From Streptomyces cirratus (GTDB lineage: Bacteria > Actinomycetota > Actinomycetes > Streptomycetales > Streptomycetaceae), in assembly GCF_014650775.1 (NCBI RefSeq), contig NZ_BMVP01000001.1:930001-994000 (forward strand): a DNA stretch of 64,000 nt. The letters run 5' to 3'. Numbering within the stretch: position 1 is the first letter of the stretch; each line of letters starts with the position of its first letter. The notes beneath the pieces were generated by a model. The model saw nothing but the letters and a program-made list of their open reading frames with translations, was not told where the DNA came from and did no database searches. Shown here piece after piece: positions 51,249-61,412 of the stretch. A program made the position numbers and the translations under genes.

Positions 51249-51635
51249 TCAGCCCGGGGTGCAGACCTTGGAGATCTCCTTCGCGGCGTTGCCGACCGGG
51301 GTGATGTCCGGGGTGGTGTTGCCGTTGTCGATCGAGGTGCGGACGTTCGTGACGGCCGTCTTCATGGAGCCGATGGCCTTGCTCAGGTCGGCGTTGTCCG
51401 TCTGGTCGCCGATCTTCTTGAGGCTCGTCTCGATCTGGTTGAGGGCGTTCTGGGCGTCCTGCGGGCTGTTGCCGGCCTGGGAGACCGCTTGCTGGAGGTC
51501 GTTGGCGCCGTCGGTTATGGCGACGGCGGTGTTGGCGCAGTCCATCGCGGTGTTGAGGGTGTCGCAGGCGGAGAGCGCCGGGACGGCCAGGGCGGCTGCG
51601 ACGGCGATGGCCGCGGCTCGGTGCATGGGCTTCAT
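51249..51635 (-). CDS. Small helical lipoprotein
   Basis: ATG at 51635 gives 128 residues. The lipobox is ALSAC with the cysteine near residue 24. The mature part is helical (ANDLQQAVSQAGNSPQDAQN, LNQIETSLKKIGDQ) with two further cysteines, C33-like in MDCAN and the C-terminal KVCTPG, which may pair. It is anchored to the outer face of the membrane. It is a conserved hypothetical protein between rdgB and rph. Function unknown. Confidence 0.78.
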   Translation of the reverse strand: MKPMHRAAAIAVAAALAVPALSACDTLNTAMDCANTAVAITDGANDLQQAVSQAGNSPQDAQNALNQIETSLKKIGDQTDNADLSKAIGSMKTAVTNVRTSIDNGNTTPDITPVGNAAKEISKVCTPG

Positions 51636-51781
51636 TCAGGTCCCCCAGTGGCTCGGTGCAGGGCTCGGGTACGTGGACGGGCGCACGGCTTTGACACCGT
51701 GCGCCCGTACCGGCGTAGACGCCGGGACCGGCCCGGCGGTTGCCGGGACGGGTCCGGCGGGGTCGACAGGGCCGTCAGGCG

Positions 51782-52516
<735 letters not shown>

Positions 52517-52626
52517 GCTGCCGAGCCTAGTCGGTGCGGGGGTACGGAAAGACCCCGTCCGGGTGGTTCCGGTACGGGGTCCGTGGTCCTGCCGTGAGAC
52601 GGGTGGGGTGAGCTGGTGGGCTCAGC

Positions 52627-52860
52627 TCACATCATGTCTTCGATTTCGCCGGCGATGGGGTCGGCGTCGGTGCCGATGACGACCTGGATCGCGGTGCCCA
52701 TCTTGACGACGCCGTGGGCGCCGGCGGCCTTCAGGGCGACTTCGTCGACCAGGTCGGGGTTGACGACCTCGGTGCGCAGGCGGGTGATGCAGCCTTCGAC
52801 TTCTTCGATGTTTTCGATACCGCCGAGCCCGGCGACGATCTTCTCAGCCTTGGTGGCCAT
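52627..52860 (-). CDS. nagF: GlcNAc-type PTS EIIB protein
   Basis: ATG at 52860 with AGGGAG upstream gives 77 residues. The phosphorylated cysteine C24 is in VEGCITRLR, and the fold matches glucose-family EIIB (IVAGLGGIENIEEVEGC). It passes phosphate to the sugar carried by an EIIC membrane protein. Divergent nagE1 is 266 bases away with a DasR site between, matching the known S. coelicolor nagF-nagE1-nagE2 arrangement. The symbol rests on that gene order. Confidence 0.9.
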   Translation of the reverse strand: MATKAEKIVAGLGGIENIEEVEGCITRLRTEVVNPDLVDEVALKAAGAHGVVKMGTAIQVVIGTDADPIAGEIEDMM

Positions 52861-53055
52861 GTGTGTCTCCCTGCGTGTGACGAAGAACGAGTCTCGGCGG
52901 TCGGATGCCTGGTTCGCCCACCCGGAGGTCCGCTTTGTCACGGTAACTCACGGTTGGCCCATCTATGCGAGCGCGTGCCCGGCACCTGCCGAATGATAAC
53001 GATCAACATCCGTCCGCCGTCCCGGCCGGTGGATGTGACCGCGTGGCAAGCGGTC

Positions 53056-53076
53056 TTGACAGTGGTCTACACCAGT
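53056..53076 (+). promoter_or_regulatory. DasR site and -35 element of nagE1
   Basis: AGTGGTCTACACCAGT at 53061-53076 differs from the dre consensus at only one or two positions, the best match in the window. A perfect TTGACA (53056-53061) runs into it, so DasR binding would cover the promoter. The site lies between divergent nagF and nagE1 and can serve both. Confidence 0.88.
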
Positions 53077-53126
53077 GTGCCGTACGTGCCGCACCTGCCA
53101 AAACGGGCCGGTCAGGGAGGACGCCG

Positions 53127-54428
53127 ATGAGCGCGAGCAGCGCCGCAGCCAGGCCGCGGCCGAAGTGGCGGAACGGGTTGTTCCAGGGGCTCCAGAAGAT
53201 GGGGCGCAGTCTTCAGCTGCCGATCGCCGTCCTGCCCGCCGCAGGCATCCTGAACCGGCTCGGCCAGCCCGACGTCTTCGGCAAGGACGGACTGAACTGG
53301 ACCGACGTCGCGAAGGTCATGGCGGGCGCGGGCGGTGCGCTGCTGGACGCGGACCTGGGTCTGCCCCTGCTGTTCTGCGTGGGCGTCGCGATCGGCATGG
53401 CGAAGAAAGCGGACGGTTCGACGGCGCTGGCGGCGGTGGCGGGGTTCCTCGTCTACCGGGGTGTGCTGCACGCCTTTCCCAAGCCGTGCCCGACGGGGAC
53501 GAAGGACATCGGGGGCGGCTGTCTGACGCCGACCGGCACGTTCGCGGGGTACACGTACCAGAACCCGGGGGTGTTCGGCGGGATCGTGATGGGGTTGCTG
53601 ACCGCCTGGTTCTGGCAGCGGTTCCACCGGGTGAAGCTGGTGGACTGGCTCGGTTTCTTCAACGGCCGCCGGCTGGTCCCGATCATCATGTCGTTCGTCG
53701 CGATCGCGTTCGCCGCGCTGTGCCAGTGGATCTGGCCGCCGATCGGTGACGGGCTGGAGAGCTTCTCGGACTGGCTGGTGGGCCTGGGGTCGTGGGGTGC
53801 GGGCATCTTCGGTGTCGCGAACCGGGCACTGCTGGTGATCGGGTTGCACCAGTTCCTGAACGTGCCGGTGTGGTTCCAGTTCGGTACGTACGTCACCCCG
53901 ACCGGGGTGATCAAGCACGGTGACATCAACATGTTCCTGGCGGGCGACCCGCGCGCGGGGCAGTTCCTGTCCGGCTTCTTCCCGATCATGATGTTCGCGC
54001 TGCCGGCGGCGGCGCTGGCCATCACGCACTGTGCGAAGCCGCAGCGGCGAAAGGAGGTGGGGGGTCTGATGCTGTCGGTGGCCCTGACGTCGTTCGTCAC
54101 GGGGATCACGGAGCCGCTGGAGTACTCGTTCCTGTTCGTCGCACCGGCGCTGTACGCGATCCACGCGGTGCTGACGGGTGTGTCGATGGCGGTGACGTGG
54201 GGGCTGGGGGTGCACGACGGGTTCAGCTTCTCGGCGGGCCTGATCGACTACGTCATCAACTGGGGGCTGGCGACGAAGCCGTGGCTGATCGTCCCGATCG
54301 GCCTGTGCTTCGCGGTGGTGTACTACGCGGTGTTCCGCTTCGCGATCACGAAGTTCGACATCCCGACGCCGGGGCGGGAGTCGGACGAGGAGATCGCGGC
54401 GATGCAGGCGGAGGTCACCAAGGCCTGA
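53127..54428 (+). CDS. nagE1: GlcNAc-type PTS EIIC permease, paralogue 1
   Basis: ATG at 53127 with GGGAGG upstream gives 433 residues and about ten membrane segments. EIIC marks are RSLQLPIAVLPAAGIL, GVAIGMAKKADGSTALA, LVDWLGFFNGRRLVPI and the substrate-site loop TSFVTGITEPLEYSFLF (Glu of the TEP motif). It has no EIIB domain, so it must work with the separate EIIB. An intrinsic terminator follows. Assigned as nagE1 from order; it has a longer external loop with a CPTGTKDIGGGC cysteine pair, which nagE2 lacks. Confidence 0.88.
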   Translation: MSASSAAARPRPKWRNGLFQGLQKMGRSLQLPIAVLPAAGILNRLGQPDVFGKDGLNWTDVAKVMAGAGGALLDADLGLPLLFCVGVAIGMAKKADGSTALAAVAGFLVYRGVLHAFPKPCPTGTKDIGGGCLTPTGTFAGYTYQNPGVFGGIVMGLLTAWFWQRFHRVKLVDWLGFFNGRRLVPIIMSFVAIAFAALCQWIWPPIGDGLESFSDWLVGLGSWGAGIFGVANRALLVIGLHQFLNVPVWFQFGTYVTPTGVIKHGDINMFLAGDPRAGQFLSGFFPIMMFALPAAALAITHCAKPQRRKEVGGLMLSVALTSFVTGITEPLEYSFLFVAPALYAIHAVLTGVSMAVTWGLGVHDGFSFSAGLIDYVINWGLATKPWLIVPIGLCFAVVYYAVFRFAITKFDIPTPGRESDEEIAAMQAEVTKA

Positions 54429-54450
54429 GCGCCTCCGCTCCGCCCGGTCG

Positions 54451-54484
54451 AAGGGCCCCTGGATGCCGGGATCCGGGGGCTTTT
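54451..54484 (+). terminator. Intrinsic terminator after nagE1
   Basis: AAGGGCCCCTGGAT (54451-54464) pairs, with three G-T wobbles, to ATCCGGGGGCTTTT (54471-54484). The stem ends in four T residues. It separates nagE1 from nagE2, which therefore has its own promoter. Confidence 0.75.
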
Positions 54485-54556
54485 CGCTGCCCGTCGGGAG
54501 CGTGGTTCCTACAACAAAAAATTGAAGGTTCCTTATCTAACCCCGACCGTGTTACA

Positions 54557-54589
54557 ACTGGTCTACACCATGCATTGGTGTAGACCACG
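54557..54589 (+). promoter_or_regulatory. Paired DasR sites upstream of nagE2
   Basis: TGGTCTACACCA (54559-54570) and TGGTGTAGACCA (54576-54587) are perfect inverted copies separated by TGCAT. Each is a dre-like half of a 29-base palindrome. Two DasR sites before nagE2 are known in S. coelicolor. The -10 element was not placed with confidence; AT-rich sequence is at 54510-54540. Confidence 0.85.
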
Positions 54590-54682
54590 ACCGCTTCCCC
54601 CCGGCGGCGTGTGCCCCCTTTTCGAGACGTCGCCGTCCCCCGTGGTTCACCCCTGGCGGCGCCTTGCTCCCCGGAGGAAGTT

Positions 54683-55957
54683 ATGAGTACGGCTACTGAC
54701 GCCGCGGCGCCGCCCGCCAAGAAGCGGGGCGCCGGCCTGATCCAGGGTCTGCAGAAGGTCGGCCGCAGCCTCCAGCTGCCCATCGCCGTCCTGCCCGCCG
54801 CCGGCATCCTGCTGCGCCTCGGCCAGCCCGACGTCTTCGGCAAGGACGGCCTCGGCTGGGGCAAGGTCGCCACGGTGTTCGCCACCGCCGGTGACGCCGT
54901 CTTCGCCAACCTGCCGCTGCTCTTCTGCATCGGTGTCGCCATCGGCTTCGCCAAGAAGGCCGACGGCTCCACCGCCCTCGCCGCGCTGGTCGGTTTCCTG
55001 GTCTACAAGAACGTCCTCACCGCCTTCCCGGTGACCGAGGCCGTCATCAACACCACCGAGAACAAGGGTGTCGACGTCGCCGCGACGTACAACAACCCGG
55101 GCGTCCTCGGCGGCATCATCATGGGTCTGCTCGCCGCGGTCCTGTGGCAGCGCTACCACCGCACGAAGCTGGTGGACTGGCTGGGCTTCTTCAACGGCCG
55201 CCGTCTCGTCCCGATCATCATGGCGTTCGTCGGCGTTCTCGCCGGTGTCTTCTTCGGCCTGGTCTGGGAGCCGATCGGCGAGGTCATCTCCAACTTCGGC
55301 GAGTGGATGACCGGCCTGGGCTCCGGCGGTGCCGGCCTGTTCGGCCTGATCAACCGCGGCCTGATCCCGATCGGCATGCACCAGTTCGTCAACACCGTCG
55401 CCTGGTTCCAGATCGGTGACTTCACCAACGCCGCCGGCGAGGTCGTCCACGGCGACCTGAACCGCTTCTTCGCCGGTGACCCGGACGCCGGCCTCTTCAT
55501 GACCGGGTTCTTCCCCATCATGATGTTCGGCCTGCCGGCCGCCGCCCTGGCCATCGCGCACTGCGCCCGCCCGGAGCGCCGCAAGGCGGTCACCGGCATG
55601 ATGGTCTCGCTCGCCCTCACCTCGTTCGTCACGGGTGTCACCGAGCCCATCGAGTTCTCGTTCATGTTCATCGCGCCGCTGCTGTACGCGATCCACGCCG
55701 TCCTGACCGCCATCTCCATGGCCGTCACCTGGGCGCTCGGCATCCACGCCGGCTTCACCTTCTCGGCCGGTCTGATCGACCTCGGCCTGGGCTGGAACAA
55801 GGCGACGAACCCGCTGTACATCATCCCGGTCGGACTCGTCTTCGCGGCGATCTACTACTTCGTCTTCCGCTTCGCGATCACGAAGTTCAACCTCCCCACG
55901 CCGGGCCGGGAGTCCGACGAGGAGCTCGCCGAGCTGGCGAAGGCCGAGGCCAAGTAG
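54683..55957 (+). CDS. nagE2: GlcNAc PTS EIIC permease, paralogue 2
   Basis: ATG at 54683 with GGAGGAAG upstream gives 424 residues. It is highly similar to the previous gene (RSLQLPIAVLPAAGILLRLG, GFFNGRRLVPIIMAF, TSFVTGVTEPIEFSFMF). In S. coelicolor the equivalent gene encodes the main GlcNAc transporter, phosphorylating GlcNAc during uptake with the EIIB protein. Codon use is more strongly biased to C-ending codons than in nagE1, consistent with high expression. DasR sites precede it and a strong terminator follows. Confidence 0.92.
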   Translation: MSTATDAAAPPAKKRGAGLIQGLQKVGRSLQLPIAVLPAAGILLRLGQPDVFGKDGLGWGKVATVFATAGDAVFANLPLLFCIGVAIGFAKKADGSTALAALVGFLVYKNVLTAFPVTEAVINTTENKGVDVAATYNNPGVLGGIIMGLLAAVLWQRYHRTKLVDWLGFFNGRRLVPIIMAFVGVLAGVFFGLVWEPIGEVISNFGEWMTGLGSGGAGLFGLINRGLIPIGMHQFVNTVAWFQIGDFTNAAGEVVHGDLNRFFAGDPDAGLFMTGFFPIMMFGLPAAALAIAHCARPERRKAVTGMMVSLALTSFVTGVTEPIEFSFMFIAPLLYAIHAVLTAISMAVTWALGIHAGFTFSAGLIDLGLGWNKATNPLYIIPVGLVFAAIYYFVFRFAITKFNLPTPGRESDEELAELAKAEAK

Positions 55958-55971
55958 GCCGGTCGGTCCCA

Positions 55972-56026
55972 CGTACGACGGAGCCCCCGCTCTCCCGGCA
56001 AGGGAGGGCGGGGGCTCCGTCGTACG
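55972..56026. terminator. 19-bp bidirectional hairpin after nagE2
   Basis: CGTACGACGGAGCCCCCGC (55972-55990) is perfectly complementary to 56008-56026, with a 17-base loop that itself can pair (TCTCCC/GGGAG). It separates nagE2 from the convergent beta-lactamase-fold gene. Confidence 0.88.
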
Positions 56027-56037
56027 CCGTCGGGGCG

Positions 56038-56790
56038 TCAGACCTCGTAGACCGCGCCGGGCTGCGCGAGGTCGGCCCGGCCGTCGTACACCGCGCGGGC
56101 GTCGGCGAGGTTGCGGGCGGCGTCCGTCCACGGCGGGACGTGGGTCAGGACCAGCCGGCCCGCTCCGGCGTCGGCCGCGTACCGCCCCGCCTCGCGGCCG
56201 TTGAGGTGGAGGTCGGGGATGTCCTCCTTGCCGTGCGTGAAGGAGGCTTCGCACAGGAACAGGTCGGCGCCGGCGGCCAGCGTGGCCAGCTCCGGGCAGA
56301 CGCCGGTGTCCCCGGAGTAGGTGAGCGAGCGGCCGCCGTGCTCGACGCGGATGGCGTACGACTCGACGGGGTGGCACATCCGCTCCGTGCGGACCTGGAA
56401 CGGGCCGATCTCGAAGGCGCCGGACTTGAGGGTCCGGAAGTCGAAGACCTCGCTCATCGAGCGCGCGTCGGGGACGTCGTCGTAGGCCGCCGTCAGCCGC
56501 TGCTCGGTGCCCTCGGGGCCGAAGACGGGGATGGTGCCGCAGCGGCCGCCCTCGTGCCGGTAGTAGCGGGCCACGAAGTACGCGCACATGTCGATGCAGT
56601 GGTCGGCGTGCAGGTGGCTCAGGAAGATCGCGTCGAGGTCGTAGAGACCGATGTGGCGCTGGAGCGCGCCGAGGGCGCCGTTGCCCATGTCGAGGAGCAG
56701 CCGGAAGCCGTCGGCCTCGACGAGGTAGCTCGAACATGCCGATTCCGCGGACGGGAACGACCCCGAGCAGCCGACGACGGTGAGCTTCAT
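56038..56790 (-). CDS. MBL-fold metallohydrolase (RNase Z-like group)
   Basis: ATG at 56790 with GGAGG upstream gives 250 residues. The zinc motif is SHLHADHCIDM (H-x-H-x-D-H), followed by TYSGDT, CEASF and LVLTHVPPW histidine and acidic ligands. The N-terminus KLTVVGCSGSFPS is typical of the RNase Z/cyclic phosphodiesterase-like branch. It may hydrolyse a phosphodiester, but substrate is open. Conserved at this chromosomal position beside the nag genes. Confidence 0.87.
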   Translation of the reverse strand: MKLTVVGCSGSFPSAESACSSYLVEADGFRLLLDMGNGALGALQRHIGLYDLDAIFLSHLHADHCIDMCAYFVARYYRHEGGRCGTIPVFGPEGTEQRLTAAYDDVPDARSMSEVFDFRTLKSGAFEIGPFQVRTERMCHPVESYAIRVEHGGRSLTYSGDTGVCPELATLAAGADLFLCEASFTHGKEDIPDLHLNGREAGRYAADAGAGRLVLTHVPPWTDAARNLADARAVYDGRADLAQPGAVYEV

Positions 56791-56985
56791 GGAGCGTGAA
56801 CCTCCGTGGACGGTCCGTGGACGGAATGCGGGCCGAGCGTGCGTCGAGCGTAAGGCGCGAAACGTCCGGTCGCTCCTCCACGGCGGGCCGTTGTGGGGGG
56901 AATCACCTGTGCTGTCACCCGGGGGAGCGACAGGAGGTACGGGCGTTGCCGCGCCGGGGGCGGGGGTCGCGGCTACGGTCGGGTT

Positions 56986-57393
56986 ATGGACACGTCGTGG
57001 TGGCCCGCCGCGGTGGCCGTGGTCGCCGTCGTGGTGCTGGTGCTGCTGCCCCGGCCGGGCGGACGGGGTGCGGTGCGGCGGCGTGTGCCGGGGACGCCGG
57101 GGCGGGTGCGGCCGGGCGACCTGTGGTGCCTGGCGGACGGGCGGTCGTGTCTGGTGCTGGCGGTGGGGGCGCGGGGGCGGGCCCGCGTCGCGTGGATCAC
57201 CGGGAAGTACGACGACCGGCGCGCGGGGGTGATCCCGTTGCCGCCGGGGGTCGGGGGGCAGCAGGGGCGGACGGGTTACCTGGAGGCGGACCGGCCCGCT
57301 GAGGTGTCGTCGGCCGAGCTCGACAGGCGGCTGGGCATGTTGGACCCGACGCTGTGGGACGAGGTCAAAGGGCTGGGCGGAGGCCACGGGTGA
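56986..57393 (+). CDS. Membrane-tethered PemK/MazF-like protein
   Basis: ATG at 56986 gives 135 residues. One N-terminal membrane segment (about 5-22; WWPAAVAVVAVVVLVLL) precedes a basic stretch and an SH3-like barrel: RPGDLWCLADGRSCLVLAV, VAWITGKYDDRRAGVIPLP and LDPTLWDEV. These match the PemK/MazF core (PGDIW, RP(C/V)LVL, T-S/G-K...IPLP). An antitoxin is not seen; the next gene, which overlaps it by four bases, is DUF488. Whether it is a ribonuclease is unknown. The conserved position in streptomycetes argues for a housekeeping role. Confidence 0.72.
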   Translation: MDTSWWPAAVAVVAVVVLVLLPRPGGRGAVRRRVPGTPGRVRPGDLWCLADGRSCLVLAVGARGRARVAWITGKYDDRRAGVIPLPPGVGGQQGRTGYLEADRPAEVSSAELDRRLGMLDPTLWDEVKGLGGGHG

Positions 57394-57758
57394 GCGGGCC
57401 GGCGATCAGGGTGCGGCGGGTCTACGACCCCCCGGAGCCGGGGGCGGAGGGCGACGGCGTACGGGTCCTCGTGGACCGGCTCTGGCCGCGGGGGCTGGCG
57501 AAGGCCGAGGCGGCGGTGGACGAGTGGCCGAAGGCGGTGACGCCGTCGGCGGAGCTGCGGAAGTGGTACCACGGGGGCGGGGGGACGGAGCGGGAGTTCC
57601 GGGCGCGGTACGAGGCGGAGCTGGCGGAGCCGGAGGCGGTGGCGGAGCTGGAGCGACTGCGGGGGCTGGCCGCGGCGGGGCGGGTGACGTTGCTGACGGC
57701 GGTCAAGGACCCGGCGGGGAGCCACGCGGCGGTGCTGGCGGACGTCCTGTCCCGGTGA
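57390..57758 (+). CDS. DUF488-family protein
   Basis: GTG at 57390 overlaps the preceding stop as GTGA and has GGAGG six bases upstream. The 122-residue protein has the DUF488 signature RVRRVYDPPE, VRVLVDRLWPRGLAKAEAAVDEWPK and TLLTAVKDPAGSHAAVLADVL. The function of the family is not known; it is a small cytoplasmic protein. Coupled translation with the PemK/MazF-like protein suggests linked expression. Confidence 0.88.
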   Translation: MSGPAIRVRRVYDPPEPGAEGDGVRVLVDRLWPRGLAKAEAAVDEWPKAVTPSAELRKWYHGGGGTEREFRARYEAELAEPEAVAELERLRGLAAAGRVTLLTAVKDPAGSHAAVLADVLSR

Positions 57759-57839
57759 ATTCGGGCCCGGGGCGGCGGGGCCGAGGCGGCCGGGCCGAGG
57801 CGGCCGGGCCGGGGCGCGGGGCTCTCCCCCACCCCGCCC

Positions 57840-57900
57840 CTTCCCCGAACCGGGCTCCGACCGGACCCGCGCCTCAGGCCCCGGCAGGGCTCCTTCGGCT
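57840..57900. repeat. Degenerate copy of GC-rich intergenic element
   Basis: The segment with CCGGGCTCCGACC, CGCGCCTCAG and CCCCGGCAGGGCT resembles, with many changes, the repeats at 40119 and 40226. It lies between convergent genes in a 146-base gap that has no reading frame of its own. Confidence 0.45.
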
Positions 57901-57904
57901 GGTC

Positions 57905-59164
<1,260 letters not shown>

Positions 59165-59259
59165 TCAAGTCGTGAAGGGGCGTGAAGAGGCGTGCAAAGG
59201 GGCGCGGGGGGGGTCGAGTGCGCGTGGTGCCCCGCGCGGCAGGGCTGTGGTGCTCGTGC

Positions 59260-59370
59260 TCAGGCAGCAGGACAGATGGCGCTTGCGAGGCGGCACAGGT
59301 CGACGTGCAGCCGCGCCACGAGCAGCAGCGGCCTGCCGGGCGTCTCGTTGCTCACGTCGTGGGAAACCAT
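59260..59370 (-). CDS. Putative cysteine-responsive leader peptide
   Basis: ATG at 59370 and TGA at 59260-59262 give 36 residues. The second half reads LVARLHVDLCRLASAICPAA. The pattern LHVDLxRxASAxC is shared by small leader peptides found upstream of sulfur-metabolism genes in Streptomyces. Two cysteine codons (TGC and TGT) near the end suit attenuation by cysteine supply. It lies 118 bases before cysO on the same strand. The peptide sequence is read directly; the regulatory role is inferred. Confidence 0.7.
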   Translation of the reverse strand: MVSHDVSNETPGRPLLLVARLHVDLCRLASAICPAA

Positions 59371-59447
59371 GCGGTCATGTTAACGATTCCCGGTCCCCCG
59401 TTTGGAGTGTGATCCCGCATCGTGGACACCAAGCGCTCACATACTGG

Positions 59448-59870
59448 TCAGTAGCCTGCTACGACCTGCACTTCTTCCTCCGTGATCACTCCGTCGACGA
59501 TGCGGTAGGAGCGGAACTGGAACTCCCCGAGGCCGTCGTGGTCGGCGGTGGAGACGAGTACGTAGTGCGCTGCGGGCTCGTTGGCGTAGGTGACGTCGGT
59601 GCGCGAGGGGTAGGCCTCGGTCGCGGTGTGCGAGTGGTAGACGATCACGGGCTCCTCGTCCCGGTCGTCCAGCTCGCGGTAGAGCCGCAACAGGTCCTTG
59701 GAGTCGAACTCGTAGAACGTGGGCGAGCGGGCCGCGTTCAGCATCGGGATGAAGCGCTCGGGCCGGTCGGTGCCGGCCGGGCCCGCCACGACCCCGCAGG
59801 CCTCGTCGGGGTGGTCCCTGCGGGCGTGTTCCACGATCTGGTCGTACAGGGCCTGGGTGAGGGTCAGCAT
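59448..59870 (-). CDS. mec: JAMM/M67 metallopeptidase (CysO-cysteine hydrolase type)
   Basis: ATG at 59870 gives 140 residues. The JAMM zinc site is complete: E23 in DEACG, H79 and H81 in VYHSHT, S89 and D92 in YPSRTD. In M. tuberculosis Mec releases cysteine from the CysO-cysteine adduct. In other actinobacteria JAMM proteins trim extra residues from carrier proteins, which fits the SK tail on the carrier here. It lies upstream of the leader peptide, carrier and cysM on the same strand. Confidence 0.93.
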   Translation of the reverse strand: MLTLTQALYDQIVEHARRDHPDEACGVVAGPAGTDRPERFIPMLNAARSPTFYEFDSKDLLRLYRELDDRDEEPVIVYHSHTATEAYPSRTDVTYANEPAAHYVLVSTADHDGLGEFQFRSYRIVDGVITEEEVQVVAGY

Positions 59871-59889
59871 GAGCGACAGGATAAACAGA

Positions 59890-59928
59890 CGGGCCCTCCC
59901 GTACCGAGGCGTGGTACGGGAGGGCCCG
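59890..59928. terminator. Hairpin terminator downstream of the permease
   Basis: CGGGCCCTCCCGTACC (59890-59905) pairs perfectly with 59913-59928 around GAGGCGT. It lies between the end of the amino acid permease gene and the mec start, so mec has its own promoter. Confidence 0.85.
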
Positions 59929-59960
59929 AATGGTGGACGGGTGCCCTGGGGCGCCTGCGC

Positions 59961-61412
59961 CTACTCGGCCTGTCCGGCCTTAATGAAGGCCGCACCCCGC
60001 GGGTTGCGGGACTTCATGAACAGGTACGAGACGCCCAGGATCACACCCCACAGGGGGGCGCAGTAGAGCGAGACGCGGGAGTCCTTGTCGGCGCCCATCA
60101 TCACGATGACCATGACGATGAACAGCAGCGCGAACCAGCTGGTGTACGGGGCTCCGGGCGCCCGGAACGGGGACTTCGGCAGGTCGCCGCGGTCGGAGGC
60201 GGCCCGGTAGCGGATCTGGCAGACCAGGATCATGATCCAGGCCCACATGCCGGAGATGGTGGCGAAGGAGACGACGTAGTCGAAGGCCTTGCCCGGGGCG
60301 ACGTAGTTGATCCAGACGCCCACCAGCATCAGCGCGGCGGAGAAGGTCGTGCCGACGAGCGGGGTGCCGCTCCTGGTCAGCTTGGTGAAGACCTTCGGGC
60401 CCTGCCCGTTGAGCGCGAGGTCGCGCAGCATGCGGCCGGTGGAGTACATGCCGGAGTTGCAGGACGACAGGGCGGCGGTGAGCACCACGAAGTTGACGAT
60501 GGCGGCGCCGACGCCGAGGCCCATCTTCTCGAAGGCGGCGACGAAGGGGCTGACGCCGGGCTGGAACTCGTGCCACGGGACGACCGAAAGGATCATGATG
60601 AGCGCGCCGACGTAGAAGACGGCGATCCGCCACGGCACGGTGTTGATGGCCTTGGGGAGGGTCTTCTCGGGGTCCTTCGACTCGCCGGCGGTGACGCCGA
60701 CCAGCTCGACCGCGAGGAAGGCGAACATCACGATCTGGAGGGTCATCAGCGTGCCGCCGATGCCCTTGGGGAAGAAGCCGCCGTCGTTCCACAGGTTGGC
60801 GACGGTCGCGGTGTCCGCGGCGTCGGAGAACCCGATGGTGAGGATGCCGGCGCAGATCAAGATCATGCCGACGATGGCGGTGACCTTGACCATGGAGAAC
60901 CAGAACTCCAGCTCGCCGAAGAGCTTCACGGAGATCAGGTTGGCGGCGTAGAGGACCACGGTGAAGATCAGCGCGTACGCCCATTGCGGGAAGCTGTCGT
61001 GGGTCCAGTACGACATGTACTGCGCGGCGGCGGTGACCTCGGTGATGCCGGTGACCACCCAGAACAGCCAGTACGTCCAGCCCGTCACGTATCCCCAGAA
61101 GGGGCCGAGGAACTCGCGCGCGTAGTCCGAGAAGGAGCCGGAGACCGGGCGGTACATGAGCAGCTCGCCCAGGGCCCGCATGATGAAGAAGATGACCAGG
61201 CCCGCGATGGCGTAGGCCAGGATCAGGCTGGGGCCGGCCTTGGAGATGGCCTTGCCCGCGCCCAGGAACAGGCCGGTGCCGATGGCCCCGCCGATCGCGA
61301 TCATCTGGATCTGGCGGGCTCCGAGCGCGCGGTGGTACCCCTCGCCGCCACCCTCGGTCCCGGCGTCCGCGCCGGGCTTTTTGTCGTGCTGCTCGACCTG
61401 CACAGAGGTCAT
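59961..61412 (-). CDS. Amino acid permease, APC superfamily
   Basis: ATG at 61412 gives 483 residues; a GTG 21 bases earlier is an alternative. Twelve membrane segments are expected. The family marker GARQIQMIAIGGAIGTGLFLGAG begins helix 1, and GELLMYRPVSGSFSDYA, SCNSGMYSTGRMLRDLA follow as in the GabP/LysP/AnsP group. It should take up an amino acid with protons. Its location beside cysteine genes does not prove a sulfur amino acid as substrate, and a terminator separates it from mec. Confidence 0.9.
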   Translation of the reverse strand: MTSVQVEQHDKKPGADAGTEGGGEGYHRALGARQIQMIAIGGAIGTGLFLGAGKAISKAGPSLILAYAIAGLVIFFIMRALGELLMYRPVSGSFSDYAREFLGPFWGYVTGWTYWLFWVVTGITEVTAAAQYMSYWTHDSFPQWAYALIFTVVLYAANLISVKLFGELEFWFSMVKVTAIVGMILICAGILTIGFSDAADTATVANLWNDGGFFPKGIGGTLMTLQIVMFAFLAVELVGVTAGESKDPEKTLPKAINTVPWRIAVFYVGALIMILSVVPWHEFQPGVSPFVAAFEKMGLGVGAAIVNFVVLTAALSSCNSGMYSTGRMLRDLALNGQGPKVFTKLTRSGTPLVGTTFSAALMLVGVWINYVAPGKAFDYVVSFATISGMWAWIMILVCQIRYRAASDRGDLPKSPFRAPGAPYTSWFALLFIVMVIVMMGADKDSRVSLYCAPLWGVILGVSYLFMKSRNPRGAAFIKAGQAE

